From Candidatus Paraprevotella stercoravium (GTDB lineage Bacteria > Bacteroidota > Bacteroidia > Bacteroidales > Bacteroidaceae), in NCBI GenBank assembly GCA_944320795.1, contig CALUIU010000002.1, positions 62,001-126,000 on the forward strand: a stretch of DNA of 64,000 nt, given 5' to 3'. The notes below the pieces were generated by a model that saw only the letters and a program-made list of their open reading frames with translations, was not told the DNA's origin and did not search any database. Positions 18,470-27,135 of the stretch are shown piece after piece; position 1 is the first letter of the stretch, and every line of letters starts with the position of its first letter. The translations under genes were made by a program, and so were the position numbers.

Positions 18470-18901
18470 ATGAAACGTTTCAAATTTTCTTTTTTATTAC
18501 TTTTTACCGTGCTTGTTGTCGGCATAAATTCATATGCTAAAGACAAAAACACGACAAAAACCGAAAAAGTATATATGTTCGGCTTCTCTGCATCCTTTAA
18601 TGACTCTCTAGTTTACATTACAGATATACAGGGTGTAGATTCTGTTGAGATCGAGCCAAAAACGGACTTTCTTGTTGGCCGTACAGCTTATGGCAATCAA
18701 TTGCAATTTTATCTGGCAGATTATAAAGAGCGTCCAAACACGACTTGCGTCGTTTTTTTTGACAAGAAAGAAGACAAATTGCGCAAAAAATACAATAAGA
18801 TCTTGAAACGATACAAGAACAGCAAAGAAACGATCCTAAAAAACCTGACACGAGACGAGTTCAGCTTCAAGCGCGAAATCAATAAAGTAATTTCCGAATA
18901 A
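18470..18901 (+). CDS. Small exported protein of unknown function, first gene of the kinase/peptidase/PqqD operon
   Basis: A 143-residue protein I do not recognise. A clear signal peptide (MKRFKFSFLLLFTVLVVGINSYA, cleavage after residue 23) puts the mature part in the periplasm or outside; there is no lipobox. The mature N-terminal half is beta-prone (VYMFGFSASFNDSLVYITD, IQGVDSVEI). The C-terminal 55 residues are very basic and helical (KKEDKLRKKYNKILKRYKNS). It is followed after five bases by the HPr-kinase-like gene and shares its promoter, so it probably belongs to the same function and could be a substrate. That link is inference from position only. Confidence 0.7.
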   Translation: MKRFKFSFLLLFTVLVVGINSYAKDKNTTKTEKVYMFGFSASFNDSLVYITDIQGVDSVEIEPKTDFLVGRTAYGNQLQFYLADYKERPNTTCVVFFDKKEDKLRKKYNKILKRYKNSKETILKNLTRDEFSFKREINKVISE

Positions 18902-18906
18902 TATAC

Positions 18907-19788
18907 ATGAAAACAAAACAATATAAAGTAGCCGGACATCTGTTCCGATTATCCTTTGAAGTGCCGGAACTGATTGAAGACCTGTTACCTTCCTGCTCTC
19001 CTTTCATCTGTGAAACGAGCGATGAAAAAGAGCTTTTTGAGATGTCCGTTACTGAAAATCCATGTACAGAAACCCCACAAGAAGAAATTGGACAGTTTGA
19101 TTGCGGTGGTTGCAACCACGGAGTTTACCTGATGGAAGACGGCGGTTATGAATTTGTCATCAGTAGTGTTTCCAGTGTAAAATGTTGCCTTGTCCGTGTC
19201 AATGCAGACTTCAGCAAAGCGACAGTACACCTGATGACCCCCAAAAAGGAAGACCGGGCATTTGGAACCAACAATGCCCTGATGATTGTCTTTGCTTTTG
19301 CCACATCGGGACATAACACATTACTCATTCATTCGTCCGTCATCCGGAACAATAACAAAGGATACTTGTTTTTAGGGAAAAGCGGTACAGGAAAAAGTAC
19401 ACATACACGTTTGTGGCTCAAACATATTCCCGGATCAGACTTGATGAATGATGATAATCCGGTAATACGTGTTATTGATGGAAAGACTTTTGTTTATGGT
19501 TCCCCATGGAGCGGCAAAACCCCTTGCTATCGTAATGTTGAAGCCGAAGCTGGTGCCTTTGTTCAATTGGAACAGAAAAAGAAAAACGAAATCCGACGTG
19601 AAGATATCCTACACTCCTTCGCTCATATCCTGTCATCTGTATCGGTTATGAAATGGGACAAACGTGTTTACAACGATATTTGCAACACAATCTCCGAAAT
19701 ACTGTCGCACACCCCTGTATATCATTTAGGGTGTCTGCCCGATGAAGAAGCTGCACGCCTCAGCCATCAAACTGTAACCTCGGCATGA
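18907..19788 (+). CDS. HPr-kinase-like ATPase (PqqD-associated type)
   Basis: A 293-residue protein with a P-loop, GKSGTGKST at residues 157-165, and a following acidic motif LMNDDNPVIRV. The arrangement matches the C-terminal kinase domain of HPr kinase/phosphorylase and the related kinases found next to PqqD-like proteins in peptide-modification clusters. The N-terminal half is not the HPr-kinase N domain; it is a beta-rich segment with a Cys pair (FDCGGCNHG). GSPWSGKTPCYRNVEAEAGAFVQLEQ is typical of the associated family. It probably phosphorylates a Ser in a protein or peptide. The stop codon overlaps the next ATG by four bases (ATGA), which implies translational coupling. Confidence 0.78.
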   Translation: MKTKQYKVAGHLFRLSFEVPELIEDLLPSCSPFICETSDEKELFEMSVTENPCTETPQEEIGQFDCGGCNHGVYLMEDGGYEFVISSVSSVKCCLVRVNADFSKATVHLMTPKKEDRAFGTNNALMIVFAFATSGHNTLLIHSSVIRNNNKGYLFLGKSGTGKSTHTRLWLKHIPGSDLMNDDNPVIRVIDGKTFVYGSPWSGKTPCYRNVEAEAGAFVQLEQKKKNEIRREDILHSFAHILSSVSVMKWDKRVYNDICNTISEILSHTPVYHLGCLPDEEAARLSHQTVTSA

Positions 19789-20342
19789 AAAAAAGTATCA
19801 GGAAAAAAATTTTCGGAATTGTATGGAAAGGATTCTCCCCCATACGACGGCTTACCGCTCCTGCTTCTCCGGCATCCCGAACAGAAAATACAACCCGCGT
19901 AGTGATACCCAACGAAATTATTCTCGGACAGGTAAAGGAACTGGTGCGCGAAGGACACACTGTAAAAATCATGGTCAAAGGATATAGCATGCGTCCTTTT
20001 CTGGAACATTGCCGGGATAGTGTGATACTAGGACCTTTCTCGGAACTGAAAGTGGGTGATGTGGCATTGGCCGAAATATTTCCGGGCAAATATGTATTGC
20101 ACCGTATCATTGCACTTGACGGAGATCAGGTAACCCTGATGGGTGACGGTAATCTGAGAGGGAAAGAATACTGCCGGCGCGAGAAAGTGGCTGCCGTGGT
20201 GCGCACATTTATCCGCAACGGAATAGCTACTGATGCCGACAATGAGAAATGGAAACGCTATGCCCGCCTTTGGGGCAAACTGCTCCCTATAAGAAAGTAT
20301 TTATTATGGATCTATAAATTAAATCTTGAACAGAAATCATGA
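19785..20342 (+). CDS. S24/S26 signal-peptidase-like serine peptidase
   Basis: A 185-residue protein of the S24/S26 fold. The catalytic Ser is Ser68 in VKGYSMRPFL, equivalent to box B of signal peptidase I. A His (His106 in YVLHRIIALDGD) replaces the usual Lys, as in the Ser-His type of archaeal and ER signal peptidases. LMGDGN at 118-123 is the matching downstream motif. There is no N-terminal membrane helix, unlike housekeeping signal peptidase, although the last 25 residues are hydrophobic and basic. It may remove a leader from a peptide made by this operon. It overlaps both neighbours by four bases, so the three genes are coupled. Confidence 0.78.
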   Translation: MKKSIRKKIFGIVWKGFSPIRRLTAPASPASRTENTTRVVIPNEIILGQVKELVREGHTVKIMVKGYSMRPFLEHCRDSVILGPFSELKVGDVALAEIFPGKYVLHRIIALDGDQVTLMGDGNLRGKEYCRREKVAAVVRTFIRNGIATDADNEKWKRYARLWGKLLPIRKYLLWIYKLNLEQKS

Positions 20343-20605
20343 AAATAAAAAACGGATTTGACCTGAAGAATGTCTGCAACGAATACGTGGTTGTCGCTTA
20401 CGGAAAGGAAAATATCGACTTCACCAAGATTATCAGCCTCAATGAATCGGCTGCATACTTGTGGAACAAGGTAAAAGATACAGATTTTGATGCGGAACAG
20501 TTGGCACAGTTGCTGCTCGACGAATATGAAGTGGATGCGGAAACGGCTCTGAACGACGCCCGTGACATCATGAAGTCGTGGAACGAAGCTGGACTGACCG
20601 AATAA
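20339..20605 (+). CDS. PqqD-family peptide-recognition protein
   Basis: An 88-residue protein of the PqqD family. This is the winged-helix RiPP recognition element that binds leader peptides and presents them to modifying enzymes. Visible family features are NEYVVVAYGKENIDFTKIISLNESAAYLWNKV (read as beta hairpin then ISLNESAAYLW) and a helical C-terminus (DAETALNDARDIMKSW). It is translationally coupled to the S24/S26 peptidase gene (ATGA overlap) and ends the operon at a strong terminator. No radical SAM enzyme, transglutaminase or asparagine-synthetase homologue lies beside it, so it is not a standard PQQ or lasso-peptide locus. Confidence 0.82.
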   Translation: MKIKNGFDLKNVCNEYVVVAYGKENIDFTKIISLNESAAYLWNKVKDTDFDAEQLAQLLLDEYEVDAETALNDARDIMKSWNEAGLTE

Positions 20606-20630
20606 GCTTCTGTTCTGAACATCAGAAAAC

Positions 20631-20689
20631 AAACATTAAAGGCGCTTTCACTGCTTGCATATACAAGTAAGAAAGCGCCTTTAATGTTT
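20631..20689. terminator. Bidirectional terminator between the PqqD operon and ribE
   Basis: A perfect 19-bp stem (20631-20649 with 20671-20689, AAACATTAAAGGCGCTTTC) enclosing a small inner CTTG/CAAG hairpin. It lies between convergent genes. Confidence 0.92.
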
Positions 20690-20711
20690 TATCTTTTTTT
20701 ATTTCCAGTAT

Positions 20712-21326
20712 TTAACCCTGCTGTCCGGTCAGTGACATCATGCGACTCAGATACTTACCGATAATGTCGAATTCCAGATTAACGACACTACCCGGCTTGA
20801 AAGTATGGAAGTTGGTATGATCGAAGGTATAAGGGATGATGCACACCTGGAAAGTGTCCTGTGTAGGATTGCACACCGTAAGACTTACTCCGTTCACGGT
20901 TACCGATCCCTTATCAACGGTAAAATAACCGCGTTTGGCCATTTCCGGATCAAAAGCATAACGGAAAGTAAACACATGACTTCCCTCTGCATCTTCTACA
21001 GAAACACACTCGGCGGTCTGGTCTACATGCCCCTGTACGATATGTCCGTCCAAACGTCCGTTCATCATCATGGAACGTTCCACATTGACTTCATCACCCA
21101 CTTGAAGCAGTCCTAAATTACTACGGTCCAGCGTTTCCTTCATGGCGGTCACGGTATATGTGCCGTTTTCTATACGCACCACAGTAAGACAAACTCCATT
21201 ATGTGCCACACTTTGGTCTATTTTCAACTCATCCACAAAAGAGCATTTCAGAGTGAAATGCACATTTTCCAACTCTTTTTCAATGGCCACAACCTGGGCA
21301 CATTCTTCTACTATTCCAGAAAACAT
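20712..21326 (-). CDS. ribE: Riboflavin synthase (alpha chain)
   Basis: A 204-residue enzyme that dismutates two 6,7-dimethyl-8-ribityllumazine molecules into riboflavin. It has the two-fold lumazine-binding repeat. Repeat one starts MFSGIVEECAQVV and includes SVAHNGVCLTVV. Repeat two includes GHIVQGHVDQTAECV and GSVTVNGVSLTVC. The ATG at 21326 gives the canonical MFSGIVE start and fits a -7 box 28 bases upstream. No FMN riboswitch can fit in the short leader, so regulation is not by that route. It is a single gene. Confidence 0.96.
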   Translation of the reverse strand: MFSGIVEECAQVVAIEKELENVHFTLKCSFVDELKIDQSVAHNGVCLTVVRIENGTYTVTAMKETLDRSNLGLLQVGDEVNVERSMMMNGRLDGHIVQGHVDQTAECVSVEDAEGSHVFTFRYAFDPEMAKRGYFTVDKGSVTVNGVSLTVCNPTQDTFQVCIIPYTFDHTNFHTFKPGSVVNLEFDIIGKYLSRMMSLTGQQG

Positions 21327-21353
21327 AAGCTTGCATTTATGATTTTTACCCTT

Positions 21354-21361
21354 CAAAGGTA
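21354..21361 (-). promoter_or_regulatory. Promoter -7 box for ribE
   Basis: TACCTTTG on the minus strand, an exact TAnnTTTG match 28 bases before the start at 21326. Confidence 0.65.
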
Positions 21362-21447
21362 CAATATTTTCATAGAATAAAAAGGCTGTTTCGTCGAAAA
21401 AAAAATCCCCTTTGTATATTATAATTGTAAGAGCGGGAAAGCACTCA

Positions 21448-21455
21448 TAAATTTG
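21448..21455 (+). promoter_or_regulatory. Promoter of the efflux/two-component operon
   Basis: TAAATTTG, an exact -7 match, with a TTG at 21425-21427 giving 20-base spacing as -33. The leader to the ATG at 21483 is about 23 nt. Confidence 0.65.
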
Positions 21456-21482
21456 CCTTCGTAAAAACCAAACAAGACGATT

Positions 21483-22829
21483 ATGAGCAAGAAGAAGTAT
21501 TTTTTAGCTCTGTTGTCCCTCTTCATGATGAACAACATCAGGGCCGGCAACGAAGAAACCTGGGATTTGGAGCGTTGTATACAATATGCCGTAGAAAATA
21601 ACATCCAGATCCAAAAATCCAATGTAAGCGAACAGCAACAGGAAGTCAGCCTCAAAGAAGCACAGGCCGCTCTTTTCCCGAGCTTGTCATTCGGAATGAA
21701 CCAGTCACTCAACTACCGCCCGCTACAAGACAGTCCCAACAGTATTGTAGCAAACGGTATGGCCAATACCTCTGTAAAGAAGCTAACCGAAAACGGAAAT
21801 TATTCACTGAACGCCTCCTGGACCGTGTGGGACGGCAAATCAAACACAAACACAATCAAGATACAGAAATTAAACAAAAAGATGGCCGAGTTGGATACAG
21901 AGATCAGCAAAAACAGCATTACGGAGCAAATCACGCAGCTGTATATTCAGATCCTGTACTCCACCGAAGCCAAGAAAGTGAATGAAAGTATTCTGGAAAC
22001 CGCCAAAAAGCAGGTGGAACGCGGAAAGGATATGATGCAGAACGGGCTGCTTTCCGAAACGGAACTGAAACAATTAGAGGCACAATGGAGCAGCGCTCAA
22101 TATGACGTGGTCAATGCTCAGACCCAAATCGACGACTACAATCTGCAACTGAAACAGCTGTTGGAACTGGATCCAAATACGGATTTCCAGATTGCTGATC
22201 TGGAGATTGCCGATGAACAGGCACTACAGCTGGTGCCGTCCAGTAATGAAGTCTATAGTCAGGCCCTGTTACTGCGCCCGGAAATTCAAAGCAAACAGAC
22301 CGCTATTGAGGCTGCAAAACTGAGTGTTGATGTAGCCAAGGCCGGATACCAGCCAAGCCTGTCACTCAATGCTTCCATCAGCGACAGCCACTACAGCACC
22401 GGAGCTCAGGTGGCCAGCCAGCTGAAAGAGAATTTAAATGGAAGCATTGGATTGACACTCTCTGTACCGATCTTCGACAACCGCAAGAACAAAAGCGCCG
22501 TGGAACGTGCCAAACTGGATCAGGTTACCAAAGCCTTGGAACTGACAGAGGAACAGAAAAACCTGTACAACACCATTGAAAGCTATAATCTCCAGGCGCG
22601 CAACAATCAGGAAAAGTTCAAGGCTTCGATCACCAAAACCGAGAGTATGGAAAGTAGCTATAAACTGCTGAACGAACAGTTCGAAAACGGACTGAAAAAC
22701 GTGGTGGAACTGCTCACCGGAAAAGATGATCTGCTTCAGGCACAACAGGAAAAGCTGCAAAGCAAATACACCACCCTACTGAATATCCAGCTCCTGAAAT
22801 TCTATCAGGGCAACAGCATGACTTTATAA
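21483..22829 (+). CDS. TolC-family outer-membrane efflux protein
   Basis: A 448-residue outer-membrane channel for a tripartite efflux pump. The signal peptide is MSKKKYFLALLSLFMMNNIRAG. The mature protein begins TWDLERCIQYAVENNIQIQ, the usual first helix of TolC-like proteins. Two copies of the outer-membrane-efflux repeat follow, with long coiled helices (KKQVERGKDMMQNGLLSETELKQLEAQW, seen as a heptad region) and LTLSVPIFDNRKNKSAVERAK in the second. It is the first gene of a six-gene operon and supplies the exit duct for the MacAB-like pump encoded next. Confidence 0.93.
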   Translation: MSKKKYFLALLSLFMMNNIRAGNEETWDLERCIQYAVENNIQIQKSNVSEQQQEVSLKEAQAALFPSLSFGMNQSLNYRPLQDSPNSIVANGMANTSVKKLTENGNYSLNASWTVWDGKSNTNTIKIQKLNKKMAELDTEISKNSITEQITQLYIQILYSTEAKKVNESILETAKKQVERGKDMMQNGLLSETELKQLEAQWSSAQYDVVNAQTQIDDYNLQLKQLLELDPNTDFQIADLEIADEQALQLVPSSNEVYSQALLLRPEIQSKQTAIEAAKLSVDVAKAGYQPSLSLNASISDSHYSTGAQVASQLKENLNGSIGLTLSVPIFDNRKNKSAVERAKLDQVTKALELTEEQKNLYNTIESYNLQARNNQEKFKASITKTESMESSYKLLNEQFENGLKNVVELLTGKDDLLQAQQEKLQSKYTTLLNIQLLKFYQGNSMTL

Positions 22830-22862
22830 AATCACTTCATTTTCAATTTAAAGAACTGAATC

Positions 22863-24035
22863 ATGAAAAAGAATAAAATCATCATGGCTTCGGCCATTGT
22901 CATCATCGCCGCCGGAATATTTTTCTTCTGGCCCAAAGGTGACCTGAACTTGAAACAGGAATATGAAACCACCAAGGTGGAAAAAGACACCATAAAAAGT
23001 ATTGTAACAGCTACCGGAAGTATCGAACCGGTAACCAGCGTAGATGTGGGTACACAGGTATCCGGTATCATCAGCAAAATTTATGTAGATTACAACAGCG
23101 TAGTTAAAAAGGGACAAGTCATTGCAGAACTCGATAAAACCAACCTGATCAGCGAGCTCAACAGCGCACAAGCCAACCTGACCAGTTCGAAGAGTGACTA
23201 CCAGTATCAGAAAGCCAATTACGAACGCTATAAAAATCTGTATGACAAAGGACTGGTAAGCCGAAACGATTATGAAGTAGCCCGACTCAGTTATCAAAAA
23301 GCAGCCGAGGATGTGAAGACCAAAGAAGAAAATGTAAAGAAAGCACAGACCAACCTGGGTTATGCCATCATCACCTCTCCGATCGATGGTATCGTATTGG
23401 GCAAAGACGTGGAAGAAGGACAGACTGTAGCCTCCAGCTATAGTACCCCTACCCTGTTTACCATCGCACAGGACCTGACCGACATGCAGGTAGTAGCCGA
23501 CATTGACGAAGCCGACATAGGCAACATCAAGGAAGGACAGAAAGTAAGCTTCACCGTAGACGCGTTTCCGGATGATACCTTTAACGGAGTGGTCACTCAG
23601 GTACGTCAGGAAGCTGTAACCGAAAGCAATGTGGTCACTTACGAAGTGGTAATCTCAGCACCAAACAAAGATCTGAAACTGAAACCGGGACTTACCGCCA
23701 ACGTGAGCATTACCACCATCGAACGTCCCAATGTCGTCAGCGTAAAATCAAAGGCTTTGCGCTTCACTCCTTCTGCTGCCAATCTGAAGGATATAAAGAT
23801 TGAGGACTGCAAGGGAGCCAACAAACTTTGGGTAAAGAACGGCAATGTACTGAAAGCTTATCCGGTTAAAATTGGTGTATCTGATGGAACCCGCACGGAA
23901 ATTCTGAGCGGAGTACCAGAGAATACCGAGGTTATCATGAGTGTAAAAGAGCTTCAGGAAGGTATGGAAGAAGGACCGCAACAAGCAGAGAGCAGCCCGT
24001 TCATGCCACATCCGGGAGATAAGAAAAAGAAATAA
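22863..24035 (+). CDS. MacA-like periplasmic adaptor (HlyD/RND family)
   Basis: A 390-residue membrane-fusion protein linking the inner-membrane ABC part to the TolC-like channel. An N-terminal membrane anchor covers residues 8-24. The lipoyl halves flank an alpha-hairpin of about residues 95-160: VDVGTQVSGIISKIYVDYNS on one side, TSPIDGIVLGKDVEEGQTV on the other. The beta-barrel domain includes DIDEADIGNIKEGQKVSFTVDAFP. The Pro/Lys-rich tail (MPHPGDKKKK) is typical. It lies 33 bases after the tolC-like gene and 14 before the ATPase gene. Confidence 0.93.
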   Translation: MKKNKIIMASAIVIIAAGIFFFWPKGDLNLKQEYETTKVEKDTIKSIVTATGSIEPVTSVDVGTQVSGIISKIYVDYNSVVKKGQVIAELDKTNLISELNSAQANLTSSKSDYQYQKANYERYKNLYDKGLVSRNDYEVARLSYQKAAEDVKTKEENVKKAQTNLGYAIITSPIDGIVLGKDVEEGQTVASSYSTPTLFTIAQDLTDMQVVADIDEADIGNIKEGQKVSFTVDAFPDDTFNGVVTQVRQEAVTESNVVTYEVVISAPNKDLKLKPGLTANVSITTIERPNVVSVKSKALRFTPSAANLKDIKIEDCKGANKLWVKNGNVLKAYPVKIGVSDGTRTEILSGVPENTEVIMSVKELQEGMEEGPQQAESSPFMPHPGDKKKK

Positions 24036-24049
24036 AATCAGAATGGATT

Positions 24050-24808
24050 ATGGAAGAAGACAAAAGAAAAGTAGTCATTGAACTACAGGATGTAAAACGA
24101 AACTTTCTGGTTGGTGACGAAATTGTTCACGCCTTGCGCGGAGTGTCTTTCAAAATCTATGAAGGAGAATTCGTCACCATCATGGGTACTTCCGGCTCCG
24201 GCAAATCTACCTTGCTGAACCAATTGGGATGTCTGGATACGCCGACCAGCGGAGAATACATTCTGGACGGCTCTCCGGTGAAGAATATGAGCCGCACCCA
24301 GCGCGCCATTCTGCGTAATCGTAAAATCGGATTCGTATTTCAGAACTACAATCTGTTGGCCAAGACCACTGCCATCGAAAATGTAGAACTGCCACTGATG
24401 TATAATGCGTCCGTATCGACCAAGGAACGGCAGGAAAGAGCTGTCAAGGCTCTTGAAATGGTGGGACTTGGCGACCGACTCTATCACAAGTCAAACCAGA
24501 TGTCGGGCGGACAGATGCAGCGTGTGGCCATCGCCCGTGCTTTGGTAAACAATCCGGCCGTGATTCTGGCCGATGAAGCTACCGGTAATCTGGACACCCG
24601 CACCTCATTCGAGATTCTGGTGCTGTTCCAACAACTGCACCGCGAGGGAAGAACCATCATATTTGTAACGCACAATCCTGAAATTGCGCAATACAGCAGC
24701 CGGAATATTGTTCTCCGCGACGGCAAAATCCGGGAAGACGTAATCAATCCGAATATTCTCTCCGCCGCCGAAGCACTGGCCAAGCTGCCCAAACCTCAGG
24801 ATGACTAA
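24050..24808 (+). CDS. MacB-type ABC transporter ATP-binding protein
   Basis: A 252-residue ATPase of the LolD/MacB class. Walker A is GTSGSGKST at residues 46-54. The signature is [15 protein letters not shown] and Walker B is VILADEAT, followed by GNLD and the switch His in FVTHNPE. In classical MacB the ATPase is fused to the permease; here it is a separate chain. It powers the mechanotransmission pump with the FtsX-like permease encoded next. Confidence 0.95.
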   Translation: MEEDKRKVVIELQDVKRNFLVGDEIVHALRGVSFKIYEGEFVTIMGTSGSGKSTLLNQLGCLDTPTSGEYILDGSPVKNMSRTQRAILRNRKIGFVFQNYNLLAKTTAIENVELPLMYNASVSTKERQERAVKALEMVGLGDRLYHKSNQMSGGQMQRVAIARALVNNPAVILADEATGNLDTRTSFEILVLFQQLHREGRTIIFVTHNPEIAQYSSRNIVLRDGKIREDVINPNILSAAEALAKLPKPQDD

Positions 24809-24820
24809 TTGAATCGCAGT

Positions 24821-26059
24821 ATGAATACAATCAATCTTTTCAAAATAGCACTGAAAGCCATCGCGGCCAACAAGCTGCGCTCATTCCTTACGGCATTGGG
24901 TATCATCATCGGTGTGGCTTCGGTCATTGCCATGCTGGCCATCGGACAAGGCTCCAAACGAAGCATCCGACAGCAGATCTCCGAAATGGGCTCCAACATG
25001 ATCATGATTCATCCGGGAGCAGATATGCGGGGAGGTGTACGCCAGGATCCGAGCGAAATGCAGACGCTGAAAATCAGCGACTTTGAGGCACTGCGCGATG
25101 AGGCCCGTTTCATCACCGCCATCAGCCCTTCCGTAAACAGCAGCGGACAGTTCGTATCGGGAAATAACAATACTCCGTCTACCGTCTATGGTATCAACCA
25201 GGATTATCTGGAGATCCGACAATTGGAAGTGGAAGACGGAGAGATGTTTACCGACCAGGACATCAAAACGGCAGCCAAAGTGTGTCTGCTGGGTAAAACA
25301 GTAGTGGATAATCTCTTCCCCGACGGTAGTGACCCAATTGGAAGAGTGGTACGTTTCAACTCTATCCCTTTCCGCGTAATCGGAGTCCTCAAATCAAAAG
25401 GATACAACTCCATGGGACAGGATCAGGATGATGTAGTGCTGGCTCCTTACACCACGGTCATGAAACGTATCCTGGCCGTAACTTATCTTCAAGGCATCAA
25501 CTGTTCGGCAGTGACCGAAGAAGCCACAGATGCAGCGATAGAAGATATCACCTCCATTCTGCGCCGCACACACAAACTGAAAGATGCTACGGAAACGACA
25601 GAAGCCGAAGAGGATGACTTCACGATACGAAGTCAGGAAGAAATGGCCTCCATGATGAATTCCACCATGAATCTGCTCACCATCCTGTTAGGTAGTGTTG
25701 CCGGTATCTCCCTGATTGTCGGCGGTATCGGTATCATGAACATCATGTATGTGTCCGTAACCGAACGTACCAAGGAAATCGGTTTGCGTATGTCTGTAGG
25801 AGCACGTGGCATTGACATTTTAAGTCAGTTCCTCATCGAAGCAGCCCTATTAAGCATATCAGGCGGCATTTTAGGAATTGTTTTTGGTATTGGCGCCTCA
25901 TTCCTGATAAAAATGTTGGCAAACATGCCTATTTATATCCAACCTTGGAGTATCTTTGTAAGTTTTGGTGTGTGTACCTTCATCGGAGTATTCTTCGGAT
26001 GGTACCCCGCACAGAAGGCTGCAAGGATGAATCCGATAGAAGCAATCAGATATGAATAA
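24821..26059 (+). CDS. MacB-type ABC transporter permease (FtsX-like)
   Basis: A 412-residue inner-membrane protein. An N-terminal helix (residues 17-42, SFLTALGIIIGVASVIAML) is followed by a large periplasmic MacB domain to about residue 280, then three C-terminal helices of the FtsX domain (ISLIVGGIGIMNIMYVSV, ERTKEIGLRMSVGA, GWYPAQKAARMNPIEAIRYE as the closing motif). The ATG at 24821 (MNTINLFKIAL) is preferred over a TTG at 24809 that abuts the previous stop. It overlaps the histidine-kinase gene by eight bases. Confidence 0.94.
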   Translation: MNTINLFKIALKAIAANKLRSFLTALGIIIGVASVIAMLAIGQGSKRSIRQQISEMGSNMIMIHPGADMRGGVRQDPSEMQTLKISDFEALRDEARFITAISPSVNSSGQFVSGNNNTPSTVYGINQDYLEIRQLEVEDGEMFTDQDIKTAAKVCLLGKTVVDNLFPDGSDPIGRVVRFNSIPFRVIGVLKSKGYNSMGQDQDDVVLAPYTTVMKRILAVTYLQGINCSAVTEEATDAAIEDITSILRRTHKLKDATETTEAEEDDFTIRSQEEMASMMNSTMNLLTILLGSVAGISLIVGGIGIMNIMYVSVTERTKEIGLRMSVGARGIDILSQFLIEAALLSISGGILGIVFGIGASFLIKMLANMPIYIQPWSIFVSFGVCTFIGVFFGWYPAQKAARMNPIEAIRYE

Positions 26060-27131
26060 ACTGAAGATATTCTTTTCACAAGGTAAAATTCCGAGAGAAT
26101 GGGTAATCCACCTGTTCTCTTGGACTTTTCTGTTCGTATTTCCCTTCATGCTCATGAACCGGGGCAGCGAAGACCTCGGCTCTAGAGAATGGATCAAGAT
26201 GATGGGTGCTCCACTCACCCTAAGCATCGTATTCTATGGAAACTATCTGTTTTGGGTTCCGAAATATCTGTTGTCACACCGGAAGAAAGAATTCATTCTG
26301 GCCAATTTGGGTACGTTCGTTGTCGCCTTCCTGTTCACCCGCTTCTGGTTTACGCTGATGGATACACTCTATCCCATCCGACCGCATCACATGCACCGGG
26401 TATTGGACTGGAGTGACAAGGTCTTATTCTGCATCCGCGAACTGGTTCATTATGTATTTGCCACAGCATTGGCTGCCATCACTCGGATGAGCCAGCAATG
26501 GCAGCATGCCGAAATGGCCCGACAGGACGCCGAACTGAAACGTGCAGAGGCTGAGTTACAGAACCTGCGCAGCCAGATCAATCCGCATTTTCTGCTTAAT
26601 ACATTAAACAATATCTACGCCCTGATTGCATTCAATCAGGAAAAGGCACAAGATGCCGTATTGGATTTGAGCAAACTTCTGCGTCATGTGCTTTATGACA
26701 ATGAACAGCAGTTCGTGAGTCTGAAAAAAGAATGTGACTTTCTGAACAACTATATCTCACTGATGCGCATCCGACTCAGCAAAGACGTTGATGTACAATT
26801 TCACATTGATTTGTTCCAAAACCAGGATTTGCCTATCGCTCCTTTGATTTTTATCTCTCTGATTGAGAATGCATTCAAACATGGAATCAGTCCGATGGAA
26901 AAGAGTTTTATCCACATATCTCTGCGTACTGACGAAAAACATACCATCTATTTCCGCACGGAAAATTCCAATTTCCCGAAGAAAAAGAATGATGTGAGTG
27001 GTAGCGGCATCGGACTGGAACAGGTAAAACGCAGACTGCACCTGATGTATTCCAACCATCATGAATGGAAACAGTATACAGATGCTGCAAACAATACTTA
27101 CATTTCAGAACTCACTATTTATACAGAATAA
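26052..27131 (+). CDS. LytS-type sensor histidine kinase
   Basis: A 359-residue membrane kinase. About four hydrophobic helices occupy residues 15-145 and form the sensor region, with very short loops, so it may sense a membrane event. A short coiled coil (EMARQDAELKRAEAELQNLRSQ) leads to the His_kinase domain, where NPHFLLNTLNNIYAL places the phosphorylated His at residue 179. The ATPase N-box is LIENAFKHGI. The start overlaps the permease gene by eight bases, which implies that the kinase senses substrates or stress relevant to the pump. Confidence 0.93.
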   Translation: MNKLKIFFSQGKIPREWVIHLFSWTFLFVFPFMLMNRGSEDLGSREWIKMMGAPLTLSIVFYGNYLFWVPKYLLSHRKKEFILANLGTFVVAFLFTRFWFTLMDTLYPIRPHHMHRVLDWSDKVLFCIRELVHYVFATALAAITRMSQQWQHAEMARQDAELKRAEAELQNLRSQINPHFLLNTLNNIYALIAFNQEKAQDAVLDLSKLLRHVLYDNEQQFVSLKKECDFLNNYISLMRIRLSKDVDVQFHIDLFQNQDLPIAPLIFISLIENAFKHGISPMEKSFIHISLRTDEKHTIYFRTENSNFPKKKNDVSGSGIGLEQVKRRLHLMYSNHHEWKQYTDAANNTYISELTIYTE

Positions 27132-27135
27132 GATT

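Noticed and set aside
21327-21482. A possible FMN riboswitch before ribE
   Set aside because: The predicted leader is about 22 nt, too short for the aptamer, and none of its conserved sequence is present.
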